The notes under the pieces were generated by a model. That model made no database searches and was not told the DNA's origin. It saw only the letters and a program-made list of their open reading frames with translations. Shown here piece by piece: positions 1 through 8,487 of a DNA stretch of 64,000 nt; within the stretch, counting starts at the first letter, position 1; each line of letters starts with the position of its first letter. The DNA is from Niabella beijingensis (GTDB lineage: Bacteria > Bacteroidota > Bacteroidia > Chitinophagales > Chitinophagaceae). Where the stretch lies: NCBI RefSeq assembly GCF_020034665.1, contig NZ_JAIQDI010000002.1:1426001-1490000 (forward strand). Reading direction: 5' to 3'. The position numbers and the translations under genes were made by a program.

Positions 1-28
1 TGCCAACGGTGCAACCGGGACTGTATGG

Positions 29-493
29 TCACACAAGCGGGCAGCGGTACAACAAAAATTCTGTGCCCGGCTGCTGCTGCAGGAACCCGATCTTTTCGTA
101 CAATTTCTGGGCATTAATATTATCCGTGGCTGTTTCCAACTGCAAAAAATGAGCCCCGTTCTCAATTGCAAAATGCAGGGCCCGCCGGATGAGGGCTTCC
201 CCGATACCATTTTTCCGGTAAACATCCTGAACAAAAAGATCATTCAGGATCCAGTTCTTTATGGTCCTTACAGAAGAGTAGGTGGGGTAAAGTTGTGTAA
301 AACCGACCGGATGCTTTTCACCGGTGATATCCGCAAACGCTGCAAAAATGACGGATTCATTATTGTTTAAGCGTGTTTCCAGGAATTGTTGTGCCCGTTG
401 CAGGTCCGATGCCTGCTTATAAAATACCCGGTACTGGTCGAAAAGCCGCACCACCAGGGCTACTTCGTGCGGGCGGATCTGTCTGATCTCCAT
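29..493 (-). CDS. GNAT family N-acetyltransferase
   Basis: A 154-residue single-domain protein of normal GNAT length. It should transfer an acetyl group from acetyl-CoA to an amine; the substrate is not predictable. The acetyl-CoA binding motif region is visible as VQDVYRKNGIGEALIRRAL (about residues 89-107), followed by the usual C-terminal LYEKIGF segment (about 131-137). No signal peptide or membrane segment is present, so it is cytosolic. It ends near the window edge and is read away from the DUF4249 gene behind it, so no operon can be shown. Family assignment is firm; the substrate is unknown. Confidence 0.88.
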   Translation of the reverse strand: MEIRQIRPHEVALVVRLFDQYRVFYKQASDLQRAQQFLETRLNNNESVIFAAFADITGEKHPVGFTQLYPTYSSVRTIKNWILNDLFVQDVYRKNGIGEALIRRALHFAIENGAHFLQLETATDNINAQKLYEKIGFLQQQPGTEFLLYRCPLV

Positions 494-572
494 TTGATTG
501 TTTCTGATTTTTTATTGCTGCTGATAATGATATCAAAAGTAAGGATTAAATAGGGTGTCCGCCGGCGGATCT

Positions 573-1385
573 TTAATCGGCAAACAATTCTTTTCGCTCC
601 GAGGTGTGCACACTGAAATAACCCAGGGCACCACCGGTGATATTTGATCCAGGATTTCCGGGGTTGGCAGTGCCGCCATCGCCCAGCGCATTTCCTTTTA
701 ACTGGTAGAGATAATCATAGGTTTCCTTGGTAATGCATTGCATCTCTACGGTAACCCGGTCGTATTTGTCAACAAATGTAGGCGTTCCCTCATCTGTAAA
801 CACATCCAGCAACTCCATGGTCATCTGGTTCCCGTTAAAAAGCCGGTCATTTTCAATAAAGATCGTCGTATTCTCAAAACCATCTACCCAAAGTATAAAA
901 CGATAGTAATTACCGGGAGCAGGAGGGTCGCGGAATACTACTGTCGGAATGCGGAGGTTCCGGCCAAGGATCGTGCGGCGTGTAATGAACAATGAATCCA
1001 TCCTGATTTTTGCAGGCATTACAGACCGGGCTGAAAATTGTTCCGTTTCTGTGCGGATGTGAAGGGTATAGGAGCTGCCGGTACTGGCAGTAAGGTGTCC
1101 GCCAAATCTTCCGTTCCCAAGATTGGTTAGAAGTACCGGTGTGCTGTCATCACGGGCTATCGACACCACAGCGCCATCTTTACCCGAATAACTGTTAGGC
1201 TCATATATGGCAAGTGTTTCGGAAATAAAAACGATGGCCGTGTCTTTCAGGTCGGAAACGGATGCCTCGATGACCGTTTTACGGGTGCCGTCGTCATCAA
1301 AGTCCGGATAAATGACCTTCCTGCAGGAAAACAGGGTCGTCAGTAACAGACAAATGCCGAAAATGTATTTGCAGTTGGTCATCAT
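573..1385 (-). CDS. DUF4249 family lipoprotein
   Basis: A 270-residue exported protein. The N-terminus has a short charged start, a hydrophobic stretch and a lipobox ending TLFSC near residue 21, so it is probably a lipoprotein. The body (VIEASVSDLKDTAIVFISET, then repeated beta-strand segments, a YYRFILWVDG segment and a C-terminal GGALGYFSVHTSERKEL) is typical of DUF4249. These Bacteroidota proteins usually lie beside TonB-dependent receptors and carry beta-sandwich folds. No receptor gene is adjacent in the visible sequence. A second methionine directly follows the first, so the start may be one codon later. Function unknown. Confidence 0.8.
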   Translation of the reverse strand: MMTNCKYIFGICLLLTTLFSCRKVIYPDFDDDGTRKTVIEASVSDLKDTAIVFISETLAIYEPNSYSGKDGAVVSIARDDSTPVLLTNLGNGRFGGHLTASTGSSYTLHIRTETEQFSARSVMPAKIRMDSLFITRRTILGRNLRIPTVVFRDPPAPGNYYRFILWVDGFENTTIFIENDRLFNGNQMTMELLDVFTDEGTPTFVDKYDRVTVEMQCITKETYDYLYQLKGNALGDGGTANPGNPGSNITGGALGYFSVHTSERKELFAD

Positions 1386-1428
1386 CAGGGCAACGAAATT
1401 AATCTTTTATTTTCTAAAATATTTTTTG

Positions 1429-1494
1429 TATCTTGGTCCCGGTGTTTTTCATAGGTTAGCAACGGCCAGCTCTTTTCAGGGCCGGCCTTTTTTT
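1429..1494 (+). terminator. Orphan promoter-like box followed by an intrinsic terminator
   Basis: Plus-strand TATCTTGG at 1429-1436 resembles the Bacteroidota -7 element. About 28 nt later comes a hairpin, GGCCAGCTC (1464-1472) pairing with GGGCCGGCC (1479-1487), followed by seven T residues (1488-1494). The only upstream gene runs on the other strand, so this terminator ends nothing annotated. A transcript of about 50 nt is possible. The hairpin is clear; the transcript is inference. Confidence 0.45.
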
Positions 1495-1525
1495 ATGCAA
1501 AGAAACCATGAAGAGTTGCGTTCAC

Positions 1526-1638
1526 GGATTACACGGACTGTTAAGTATGTTAGTGGTGGCATTTCTGTGTGGATCTGTGGCATCAGTGAGCCCTTCTAAA
1601 ATCGCTAGGGCCACAAAGGCGCGAAGGCACAAAGAATC
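1526..1638 (+). repeat. Intergenic direct repeat, copy 1
   Basis: About 113 nt beginning GGATTACACGGACTG and ending CACAAAGAATC. It is repeated 30 nt downstream with roughly ten differences. Copy 1 contains no plausible gene. The tail (CACAAAGGCGCGAAGGCACA) is itself made of short A/G-rich near-repeats, typical of dispersed intergenic repeats in Bacteroidota. Confidence 0.8.
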
Positions 1639-1668
1639 TATACGGTTATTGCCGGTATTTGTTCCTGA

Positions 1669-1782
1669 GGATTACACGGACTGTTAAGTATATTAGCGGT
1701 GGCATTTCTGTGTGAGTCTGTGGCATCAGTGAGCCCTTTCTAAAATCGCTGGGGCCACAAAGGCACGAAGTCACAAAGAATC
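1669..1782 (+). repeat. Intergenic direct repeat, copy 2
   Basis: Second tandem copy of the repeat at 1526-1638, starting GGATTACACGGACTG and ending CACAAAGAATC. Differences are mostly transitions plus one-base indels. It lies between the DUF4249 gene and the 3' end of dinB; no transposase is nearby. Confidence 0.8.
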
Positions 1783-1863
1783 ACGAAGATTTTTTCTTTG
1801 GGTTTTACTGTTCTTATTTATCACGATCCCGACCGCCTGTCTCCGGGCGCTGGAGTTGAACCG

Positions 1864-2949
1864 CTAAAAAAGCACCAGCTGGTTGCTGCCGGGGGGCGTA
1901 CCGGAATCAGTTCCGGATACATCAAAATTAGACAGGCCAACACCCAGGAGTCTTACCCGTTTCTGAAAGAAGTCTGTTTTGTCCAGGATCATACGGATGG
2001 TATCCAATATGCGCACCTCGTCGTTGAAAGCAGTAAGAAGCGAATGACTGCGGGTATTGATGGTAAAATCATGGAACTTGAACTTTACGGTTACGGTCCG
2101 GCCCTTTAGTCCTGCCCGCGTTACACGTTCTGCGAGCCTCCCGGTCAGAATCTCCAGTTCGTGAAGCATGGCTTCTTTTGTAGTAAGATCTTCCTGGTAC
2201 GTATCCTCCACGCTGATGGATTTTGTTTCCCGGTCCGGTACCACAGGCCGCTCATCGATACCGCGCACGATCTGGTAATAAAATTTACCTGGTTTGCCAA
2301 AATGCTGTACGAGTTCGGCTTCGGTAAGCCTTTTGAGGTCAGCGCCGGTATGAAGTCCCATGCTCTTCATTTTTCCCGCCGTTACTTTGCCCACACCAAA
2401 GAATTTTTCCACCGGCAGCCTTTCCATAAAGGCTTCTATTTTTGAAGGGCCGATAAAGGTAAGGCCGTCTGGTTTTTCCATGTCGGAAGCGATCTTGGCG
2501 ACGAATTTATTAACCGAAACCCCTGCAGAAGCCGTCAGCTGTAATTCTTCCCGGATCGACTGCTTGATCTCCCTGGCGATATCGAGTGCCGAACCAATAC
2601 CCATTTTGTCCTCTGTTACATCAAGAAAGGCTTCGTCCAGCGAAAGCGGTTCTATCTGATCGGTATAACGGTGAAAGATCGCCCGTATCTGTTGGGAGAC
2701 CATTTTGTAAACCGGGAACCGGGGAGTGATAAACAACGCATCCGGACAAAGCCGCTGCGCCGTTTTGGAGGGCATCGCCGACCGGATACCGTATTTCCGG
2801 GCCTCATAACTTGCAGTGGCCACAACACCGCCACGTCCTTCCGGCGAGCCGCCCACTACTATTGGCTTGCCCCTGTATCCGGGAAAATCGCGCTGTTCCA
2901 CAGAAGCATAGAAAGCGTCCATGTCGATATGGATGATCTTACGTTGCAA
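1864..2949 (-). CDS. dinB: DNA polymerase IV (Y family)
   Basis: A 361-residue error-prone translesion polymerase of full family length. The N-terminus HIDMDAFYASVEQRD carries the first catalytic aspartate, and PLSLDEAFLDVTED (about residues 101-114) carries the second catalytic acidic pair. The thumb helix-hairpin-helix and the little-finger region with RTVTVKFKFHDF follow. The C-terminus ends QLVLF, a good beta-clamp binding peptide (QLxLF). The start used is TTG at 2949, because the usual DinB N-terminus begins exactly there. It is divergent from the superoxide dismutase gene with a 181-nt shared upstream region. Confidence 0.95.
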   Translation of the reverse strand: MQRKIIHIDMDAFYASVEQRDFPGYRGKPIVVGGSPEGRGGVVATASYEARKYGIRSAMPSKTAQRLCPDALFITPRFPVYKMVSQQIRAIFHRYTDQIEPLSLDEAFLDVTEDKMGIGSALDIAREIKQSIREELQLTASAGVSVNKFVAKIASDMEKPDGLTFIGPSKIEAFMERLPVEKFFGVGKVTAGKMKSMGLHTGADLKRLTEAELVQHFGKPGKFYYQIVRGIDERPVVPDRETKSISVEDTYQEDLTTKEAMLHELEILTGRLAERVTRAGLKGRTVTVKFKFHDFTINTRSHSLLTAFNDEVRILDTIRMILDKTDFFQKRVRLLGVGLSNFDVSGTDSGTPPGSNQLVLF

Positions 2950-3040
2950 GCGGCTTTTAAATGCAAATTAATAAACATTCTGCGGAAAGCTGCAGGTGCC
3001 GGCGGCATGTTATTTTTATACGCGTCGTTTTTAATAAAAT

Positions 3041-3090
3041 TAATAAACAAAGTGTTTATTTTGTTTATTAATTATTACCACTTACCTTTG
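3041..3090 (+). promoter_or_regulatory. Superoxide dismutase promoter with overlapping inverted repeat
   Basis: TACCTTTG at 3083-3090 is a perfect Bacteroidota -7 box, with TTG 19 nt upstream at 3061-3063. A perfect 11-bp inverted repeat, TAATAAACAAA (3041-3051) and TTTGTTTATTA (3060-3070), covers the -33 element with an 8-nt spacer. Its position suggests a repressor operator for the dismutase gene; the regulator is unknown. Confidence 0.65.
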
Positions 3091-3130
3091 CCGGGACAAC
3101 ACTCTTTTTAAAACAATAAACAGCAGCATT

Positions 3131-3739
3131 ATGAAACATGAACTTCCCGTATTACCTTATGCACCTTCCGCACTTGAACCGTATATTGACACTCTTACAA
3201 TGGAGATTCATCATGGAAAGCATCATCAGGCCTATGTAGATAACCTCAACAAAGCCATCGCCGGTACGGCGTATGAGAATCATACCCTCGAGCAGCTGGT
3301 GGCAGAGGCAGGTGCTATCAGCCCGGCTGTAAGGAACAATGCCGGCGGACACTGGAACCACCGTTTTTTCTGGAATATCCTTTCTCCGTCCGGTGGTGGC
3401 GTGCCCGGTGGCGCACTGGCAGCAGCCATTGATACTGCATTTGGTTCTTTCAATGATTTCAAAGACCGGTTCAATGCCGCAGGAGCTGCCCGATTCGGTT
3501 CAGGATGGGTATGGCTGATCGTTACTGAAGCCGGTAAACTGGAGATCACTTCCACGCCAAACCAGGATAACCCGCTGATGGATGTGGCGGAAACAAAAGG
3601 CCGGCCGGTTATCGGCGCCGATGTATGGGAGCATGCCTATTACCTCAACTATCAGAACAAACGCCCGGATTATCTTGCTGCTTTCTGGAATGTCGTGAAC
3701 TGGGAAGCTGCAGGAAAATGGTATGCATCCGGGAAATAA
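3131..3739 (+). CDS. Superoxide dismutase, Fe/Mn family
   Basis: A 202-residue protein converting superoxide to oxygen and hydrogen peroxide in the cytosol; no signal peptide is present. Metal ligands are visible as the histidine in [12 protein letters not shown] (about residue 27), the histidine in NHRFFWN (about 81), and aspartate and histidine in [11 protein letters not shown] (about 166 and 170). The length and the C-terminal [14 protein letters not shown] are standard. Sequence alone does not settle Fe against Mn, so no symbol is given. It stands alone, with its own promoter and a palindromic operator-like element. Confidence 0.95.
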   Translation: MKHELPVLPYAPSALEPYIDTLTMEIHHGKHHQAYVDNLNKAIAGTAYENHTLEQLVAEAGAISPAVRNNAGGHWNHRFFWNILSPSGGGVPGGALAAAIDTAFGSFNDFKDRFNAAGAARFGSGWVWLIVTEAGKLEITSTPNQDNPLMDVAETKGRPVIGADVWEHAYYLNYQNKRPDYLAAFWNVVNWEAAGKWYASGK

Positions 3740-3810
3740 GAAAGCAGCATTCTTCCAAAACCTGTATTACGTTCCGGGTGTGATCTGTTCGCTATTGTGT
3801 TAGGACTACG

Positions 3811-6000
3811 TCATTCAACTACCCACCACGAGTAACTGCCGGGTGCCAGGGTGACCGGTAACCGGATCTCGTAGTTCCGGTTGAGCCGGTAATTTTTGGG
3901 AGCACCTTCCTTTTCGCGGACCCGTGCTGTGGTATGGAGTCCCGTATAATACAATGGTATGACGAGCTGCTGTTCTATCGGTTTACTGGTGGGGTTGAAG
4001 AGCAGCAGCAGTCCTTTTTCTTTTAGCAACGGGTTTACATGCAGCCAGCCGTCCCAATCCCTCCCGTCGGCCCTGCGTACATGAATGATATCCGAATTGA
4101 GAATGGACCGGTATTTTTTATACCACCCGATCACTCTGGTTACAAGGGCTTTCGTACGGTCTGTGTCATAGAGACGCGGACCGCGGTAACAGGCCTGTAT
4201 GCCGGCGCCGTAGTACTGCATCATCAGTTGCTCATAATCGTCCAGGTGTTCGGAAAGCGGCTCCAGCACTGCTTCGGGCCCGCCTCCCTGGTAACGGGTC
4301 AGGGGTACGAAACCCCAGCCCATGGAAGGTGTTTTGTCCCAGGTACCGTCGAAGATGTTTTGCCGGTTCAGTATTTTTTGCTGGGCACGGGAGAGGGAGA
4401 AGTTCACTTCCCGGTAGCCGAGCGCGATCTTATTGGTGCCGTCAAGAAAATACCAATCCGGGGCATTAATATAGATACCACGGGCATTCAGCCAGTGGTA
4501 CAGCTCTTTCTGCAGTTCCATTTGCCGCCACTGGCTGTCGTCCAGGTCGCGGTGGCCCGGGTGTTGTGTGGAGGCACAGCGGTCGCCGGGGTAGGGACCG
4601 TCATTTTCCCAGATATCAAAACCGGTGGCATTGAAAAACTGTTTTACTTTATCCCGGTAGGCCAGTCCCCACTTACTTCCAAAGCAGGGTGCATTACCAA
4701 AAAAAGCACCGCCTGTTTTTCCCGTTTTAGGATTGATCACGTCATCTTCCTCACTGATACGCCGGGAGCTGAAAAGGGAATACACGCCGATCCGGATGCC
4801 CTTTTTATGGGCATAGTCTGCCAGTTTTTTGCAGCGGCTGATGTTCCCGGGGGAAACATCTTCCATATTGATATGACTCCCAAAGCTTAGTATCACGGCT
4901 TCACAGCCGGTGGCAGCGCATTGATCTACCGCATGGTATACCTCTTCATCTTTTTTGCTGACAAGGTGCATAAAAATGGGATTGGCAGTGATCCAAGGAG
5001 CAATGGTGCGGTACATTTTCTGAATGGCCATTCCCCTTCGCTGGCGGTCGTAACTGTCGGTGGCCAGCTCGTAGGTGCGGATGGAGGTGAAGCTTTCATT
5101 GGGCCGCAGATCAATCCCGGGGCCATATTCAGGGTAGACCTCCATCAGGCAGGGGGTCTGCAGCTCATAGTTGACCTGCGAAGTGTAGGCGGGATCTGTT
5201 TTCCAGTGCAGGGTCTGGTCGCTCAGGTTATAACGCATGGCGTTGTTAAATGCGTAATTGGATTCAATATAAAGACCGGAAGGTTTCTCCATTTGTTCGG
5301 GACTGCCCACAACCGCGCTTTGCTCTTCCACCATTCCCAGGATCTCATTTACCACACGGCCAAGACGGAAAGTCCGGCCGGACCTGTTTTCGATACTGAG
5401 CCATTTGGCGATCAGCGGCAGGCCATCATAGAGCTCATAATGCACGGTCACCTTCAGACCCCGGAGCGGAACGAGCGGCGAATGATAGGTAAAGCTTAGC
5501 AGCTTCCCTGTGGCCGGTTTCGTGTTGGTAGCCCAGCTCTTGGTCTGCGGCGCAAGATAGGGTGGGAGGTCAGTGACCTTATATTCTGTAAAAACAAAAT
5601 CGCTGTCGTTCTTCTTAAATGAATCGACCCATTCCGGAAGCAGGTAAGCCTGCTCCTGTTGCCCGTAAAGCCCCCCGATGTTATAAGGGAGGCCGTCAAT
5701 GCTGATCCGGGCTTCGGGCTTTACTGAGCGCAGCAGCTGTTGTCCGGTTATCCTGTTTTTATAATCGATACATGCAAGATTGGGCCGAAGGCGGAACCGC
5801 CGCTGAACAAGGCCGTTGCTTAACAGAAGCTCTTTTTTATCAGCGCTGCTGTAAACTCCGGCCCTGGCCGTAACGGGGGTGACCAGCCAGTCGCCGGATA
5901 CAGCGGGGAGCGTTGTTTCAGAAGGCAGGGGCAGCATCTGCTGGGTTACTCCCTTGTGACTATAAAAAAGGAACATTAAAAGAATGGCAAGACGGATCAT
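3811..6000 (-). CDS. Secreted alpha-galactosidase-like glycoside hydrolase
   Basis: A 729-residue protein with a short signal peptide (hydrophobic residues 3-13). The first ~300 residues form a beta-rich domain (LLSNGLVQRRFRL... GLKVTVHYELYDGLPLIAKWL). A (beta/alpha)8 domain follows, with GIRIGVYSLFSSRR, GFDIWENDGPYPGDRC (about 458-473) and WYFLDGTNKIALGYREVNF. The last ~90 residues are a C-terminal beta domain. The ENDGPYP acidic cluster sits where clan GH-D alpha-galactosidases carry the nucleophile. Related GH36-like retaining alpha-glycosidases are possible alternatives. It acts on an exported or periplasmic glycan; the linkage is not resolved. Confidence 0.72.
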   Translation of the reverse strand: MIRLAILLMFLFYSHKGVTQQMLPLPSETTLPAVSGDWLVTPVTARAGVYSSADKKELLLSNGLVQRRFRLRPNLACIDYKNRITGQQLLRSVKPEARISIDGLPYNIGGLYGQQEQAYLLPEWVDSFKKNDSDFVFTEYKVTDLPPYLAPQTKSWATNTKPATGKLLSFTYHSPLVPLRGLKVTVHYELYDGLPLIAKWLSIENRSGRTFRLGRVVNEILGMVEEQSAVVGSPEQMEKPSGLYIESNYAFNNAMRYNLSDQTLHWKTDPAYTSQVNYELQTPCLMEVYPEYGPGIDLRPNESFTSIRTYELATDSYDRQRRGMAIQKMYRTIAPWITANPIFMHLVSKKDEEVYHAVDQCAATGCEAVILSFGSHINMEDVSPGNISRCKKLADYAHKKGIRIGVYSLFSSRRISEEDDVINPKTGKTGGAFFGNAPCFGSKWGLAYRDKVKQFFNATGFDIWENDGPYPGDRCASTQHPGHRDLDDSQWRQMELQKELYHWLNARGIYINAPDWYFLDGTNKIALGYREVNFSLSRAQQKILNRQNIFDGTWDKTPSMGWGFVPLTRYQGGGPEAVLEPLSEHLDDYEQLMMQYYGAGIQACYRGPRLYDTDRTKALVTRVIGWYKKYRSILNSDIIHVRRADGRDWDGWLHVNPLLKEKGLLLLFNPTSKPIEQQLVIPLYYTGLHTTARVREKEGAPKNYRLNRNYEIRLPVTLAPGSYSWWVVE

Positions 6001-6300
6001 GTATAAAAATTATCGTACTAAGATAAGGCAGCAGCGTTGACTGACATGATACGCGGAATAGTTTATTTTGATAAATGGTGATGGTTGATTGTCCGTTTTA
6101 AGGAACCGGTGGCTGTCCGGGTTCAAAAATACCGGTTTGCCGGTATTGATACAGCGACGAACAGTGTCTTGTTTTGTGTTTTATTGGACCCTGGTCGTCC
6201 GGCCGGTTGCCTGTAAGCGCCCTGTGCCGGCTACCGGGTCTGCTTTTTGAAACAACTATTATCTTAAATTTATTGACCTGATACAAAAACCACAATTTAT
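6001..6300. other. Divergent intergenic region, hydrolase and NIPSNAP genes
   Basis: A 300-nt gap between two divergent genes. A possible -7 box, TAAATTTA at 6265-6272, has TTG at 6247-6249 and would serve the NIPSNAP gene. I see no other feature or coding remnant. Confidence 0.4.
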
Positions 6301-7083
6301 ATGCAACGCAGAAAATTTCTTCAATCGTCGCTTGCTGTTACTGCAGGTATGACATTAGCCGTGAACCAGGCGGACGCAGGTGGCCGGTCTTCCGCACAAA
6401 AAGAGGTGTACGAATGGCGGGAATATGAAATGCGCTTCGGTTCCGATCAGGGACAACTGGAAGATTATTTTAAGACGGCGCTGATCCCCGCATTGAATCA
6501 ATACGGGGTGAAAAAGGTCGGTGTCTTCAGGGAATGGAGCCCTTCGGAACCCGCCAGGATCTATTTGCTGGTGCCTTATGCATCGCTTGATCACTACCTT
6601 TCTGCGAATACAAAAATAAAAACGGACGCAGGGTATATAAAGAACAGCGCGGCATACGACAGCATACCGGCTGACAAACCCGTATACAACCGGTTTGGCT
6701 CTTCCCTGATGATCGCTTTTGATGGCTTTCCTGCAATGGTGGCACCCCCCGGCGGATCGCGGATCTTTGAATTAAGGACTTATGAGGGATATAGTGAAGA
6801 CGCGGTACGGAGAAAAATTAAAATGTTTCATGACGGGGAATTTCCCATTTTTAACCGGGCGAAACTGAACCCGGTGTTCTGTGGTGAAGTGATTGCCGGT
6901 GACAGGCAGCCCCGCCTTACTTATATGATCACCTGCAACAATATGGAGGAACGGAACAAAGGATGGTCCGCCTTCATCAGCGATCCTGCGTGGAAAAAGC
7001 TGGTAGCGGACCCTCAATATGCCAATACGATTTCCAAGATCAGCAATACTTTTTTGATTCCCACAGCTTATTCGCAGGTCTAA
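6301..7083 (+). CDS. Tat-exported NIPSNAP family protein
   Basis: A 260-residue protein. The N-terminus QRRKFLQSSLAVTAGMTLA is a twin-arginine signal (RRKFLQ) with an AxA-like cleavage region near residue 27. Two NIPSNAP (dimeric alpha-beta barrel) units follow: VYEWREYEMRFGSDQGQLEDYF (about 37-58) and RIFELRTYEGYSEDAVRRKI (about 152-171). Bacteroidota Tat-NIPSNAP proteins often accompany carbohydrate-catabolic loci, which agrees with the glycoside hydrolase next door. No catalytic residue can be named and the function is unknown. Confidence 0.85.
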   Translation: MQRRKFLQSSLAVTAGMTLAVNQADAGGRSSAQKEVYEWREYEMRFGSDQGQLEDYFKTALIPALNQYGVKKVGVFREWSPSEPARIYLLVPYASLDHYLSANTKIKTDAGYIKNSAAYDSIPADKPVYNRFGSSLMIAFDGFPAMVAPPGGSRIFELRTYEGYSEDAVRRKIKMFHDGEFPIFNRAKLNPVFCGEVIAGDRQPRLTYMITCNNMEERNKGWSAFISDPAWKKLVADPQYANTISKISNTFLIPTAYSQV

Positions 7084-7108
7084 GATACCGCCATCTTGCT
7101 TTAACCGG

Positions 7109-8011
7109 CTATTTGGCGAACAGGACCGGCTTATGTTCTTTTACCTGCTGCAATTTTTTTATATGCTCCTCCCGGAATGCTTTTGGAGACATCCCGGTAT
7201 TGTTTTTAAAGAACCCGGAAAGAGAGGAGATGCCGGTAAAGTTAAGATCATACGCGATCGCCTTTATCGACTTGATAGGATTGATCAGCTGGTGTTTGAT
7301 CTCAAGAATGACCTCGCTATGAATGATAGCAGACGCCGTATTGCCATAATACTGCTTGCAGAGAATGGTAAGATAGTTGGGTGACAAGAACAGCTTGTCT
7401 GCATAGAACCTGACGGACCGTTCTTCTTTAAAGTGGAGCATCACGAGGTCCATAAACCGGATGATGATGGGCGGGATCGCTAATCGGTCTTCTGCCGGAA
7501 AAGTGGTATATATCTCCCTGCTGACCATTAATGATATGATAAAAAGCCGGTAATTAATGATCTCCAGCAAGCCTCTTTGGATGCTTAGTTCGTCCCCGAT
7601 GCTTTTCAGTTCATGTACAAGTTTATAAAAGGTGTCCCGGGGCAAATCCACCACGGGATTTTGCTTATAATAGTAGTAAGGATATTTTAATAAATTGCTG
7701 AAGACCTCGAATAATTTCCTTGATAACAGGATCTCATGCACAAGAGTATCGCCGTCCAGTGACCAGTGATGGATCTGCTCGGGGAAATAGAGATGCATTT
7801 GCAGGGGGGCTATATTGTAACCGACGCCATCAATAGTATTGATACCTGCACCATTTTCAAACAGCATCAGCACAAAATAATCGTGCCTGGTGGGAAAATG
7901 ACACTGATAGTTATCGCCTTTCATCTCCAGGTAAATAACATCCGTATATCGGTTCAAAAATTGCTGTATTTCCGAAAAGTTCAAACTGGGATACTCTTTT
8001 GTTTGCTCCAT
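7109..8011 (-). CDS. AraC family transcriptional regulator
   Basis: A 300-residue regulator with an N-terminal cupin-like effector domain (about residues 25-120) and a C-terminal double helix-turn-helix (about 205-290). The second HTH ends with the diagnostic TGISSLSGFFKNNTGMSPKAFRE. It converges on the NIPSNAP gene with a 25-nt gap and faces away from the surface-protein gene. A likely target is nearby carbohydrate genes, but this is inference and the inducer is unknown. Confidence 0.88.
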   Translation of the reverse strand: MEQTKEYPSLNFSEIQQFLNRYTDVIYLEMKGDNYQCHFPTRHDYFVLMLFENGAGINTIDGVGYNIAPLQMHLYFPEQIHHWSLDGDTLVHEILLSRKLFEVFSNLLKYPYYYYKQNPVVDLPRDTFYKLVHELKSIGDELSIQRGLLEIINYRLFIISLMVSREIYTTFPAEDRLAIPPIIIRFMDLVMLHFKEERSVRFYADKLFLSPNYLTILCKQYYGNTASAIIHSEVILEIKHQLINPIKSIKAIAYDLNFTGISSLSGFFKNNTGMSPKAFREEHIKKLQQVKEHKPVLFAK

Positions 8012-8487
8012 CTGTTTATTTGATCAGGTATAAAATAGCGCTGTTTGTCCTGCAAGGACTGCAATAAATACCGCGAAAGAAGAAACGCTTTTTTTGCTAT
8101 GATGCACGGGCACAAGTTATCTATTTGACGGAGCTTTGTCTTTCTTAAAAAGAAGTAATACTTATATGGATCATTCCAATATTTATTTAAATTATAACTT
8201 ATGGTTTCCTGCTAGTGCTGAAGTTGTTCCTGCCTTAAATTTAATCGGTCCGATGTTATTTTAAAATACATCGATTAAATTCCTTTATCAGTTAAATAGG
8301 GACTGATAAGGCTATCTGTATTTCTTGTCAGGGTTTATATAACTATAATTTTCCCCGTTCTTCTATAAACCCCTGGAAAGCTATAATATTCAAAACTTTT
8401 TTAAGAATATTTGAAAGTTGCATGAAGCCTCGTTAAGTATCTTGCCGGCATATTTGGCAATAACTTTTAATCTTACAATCCTTCCAA
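8012..8487. other. 476-nt AT-rich intergenic region
   Basis: It lies between the divergent AraC gene and the fibronectin-III surface-protein gene. A weak promoter can be drawn for the latter, TTG 8418-8420 and TATCTTGC 8438-8445. No reading frame, hairpin with T-run or repeat worth naming was seen. Confidence 0.35.

Noticed and set aside
4039..4890. Long plus-strand open frame antisense to the glycoside hydrolase
   Set aside because: It overlaps a clearly coding gene on the other strand, has an atypical residue composition and no recognised domain.
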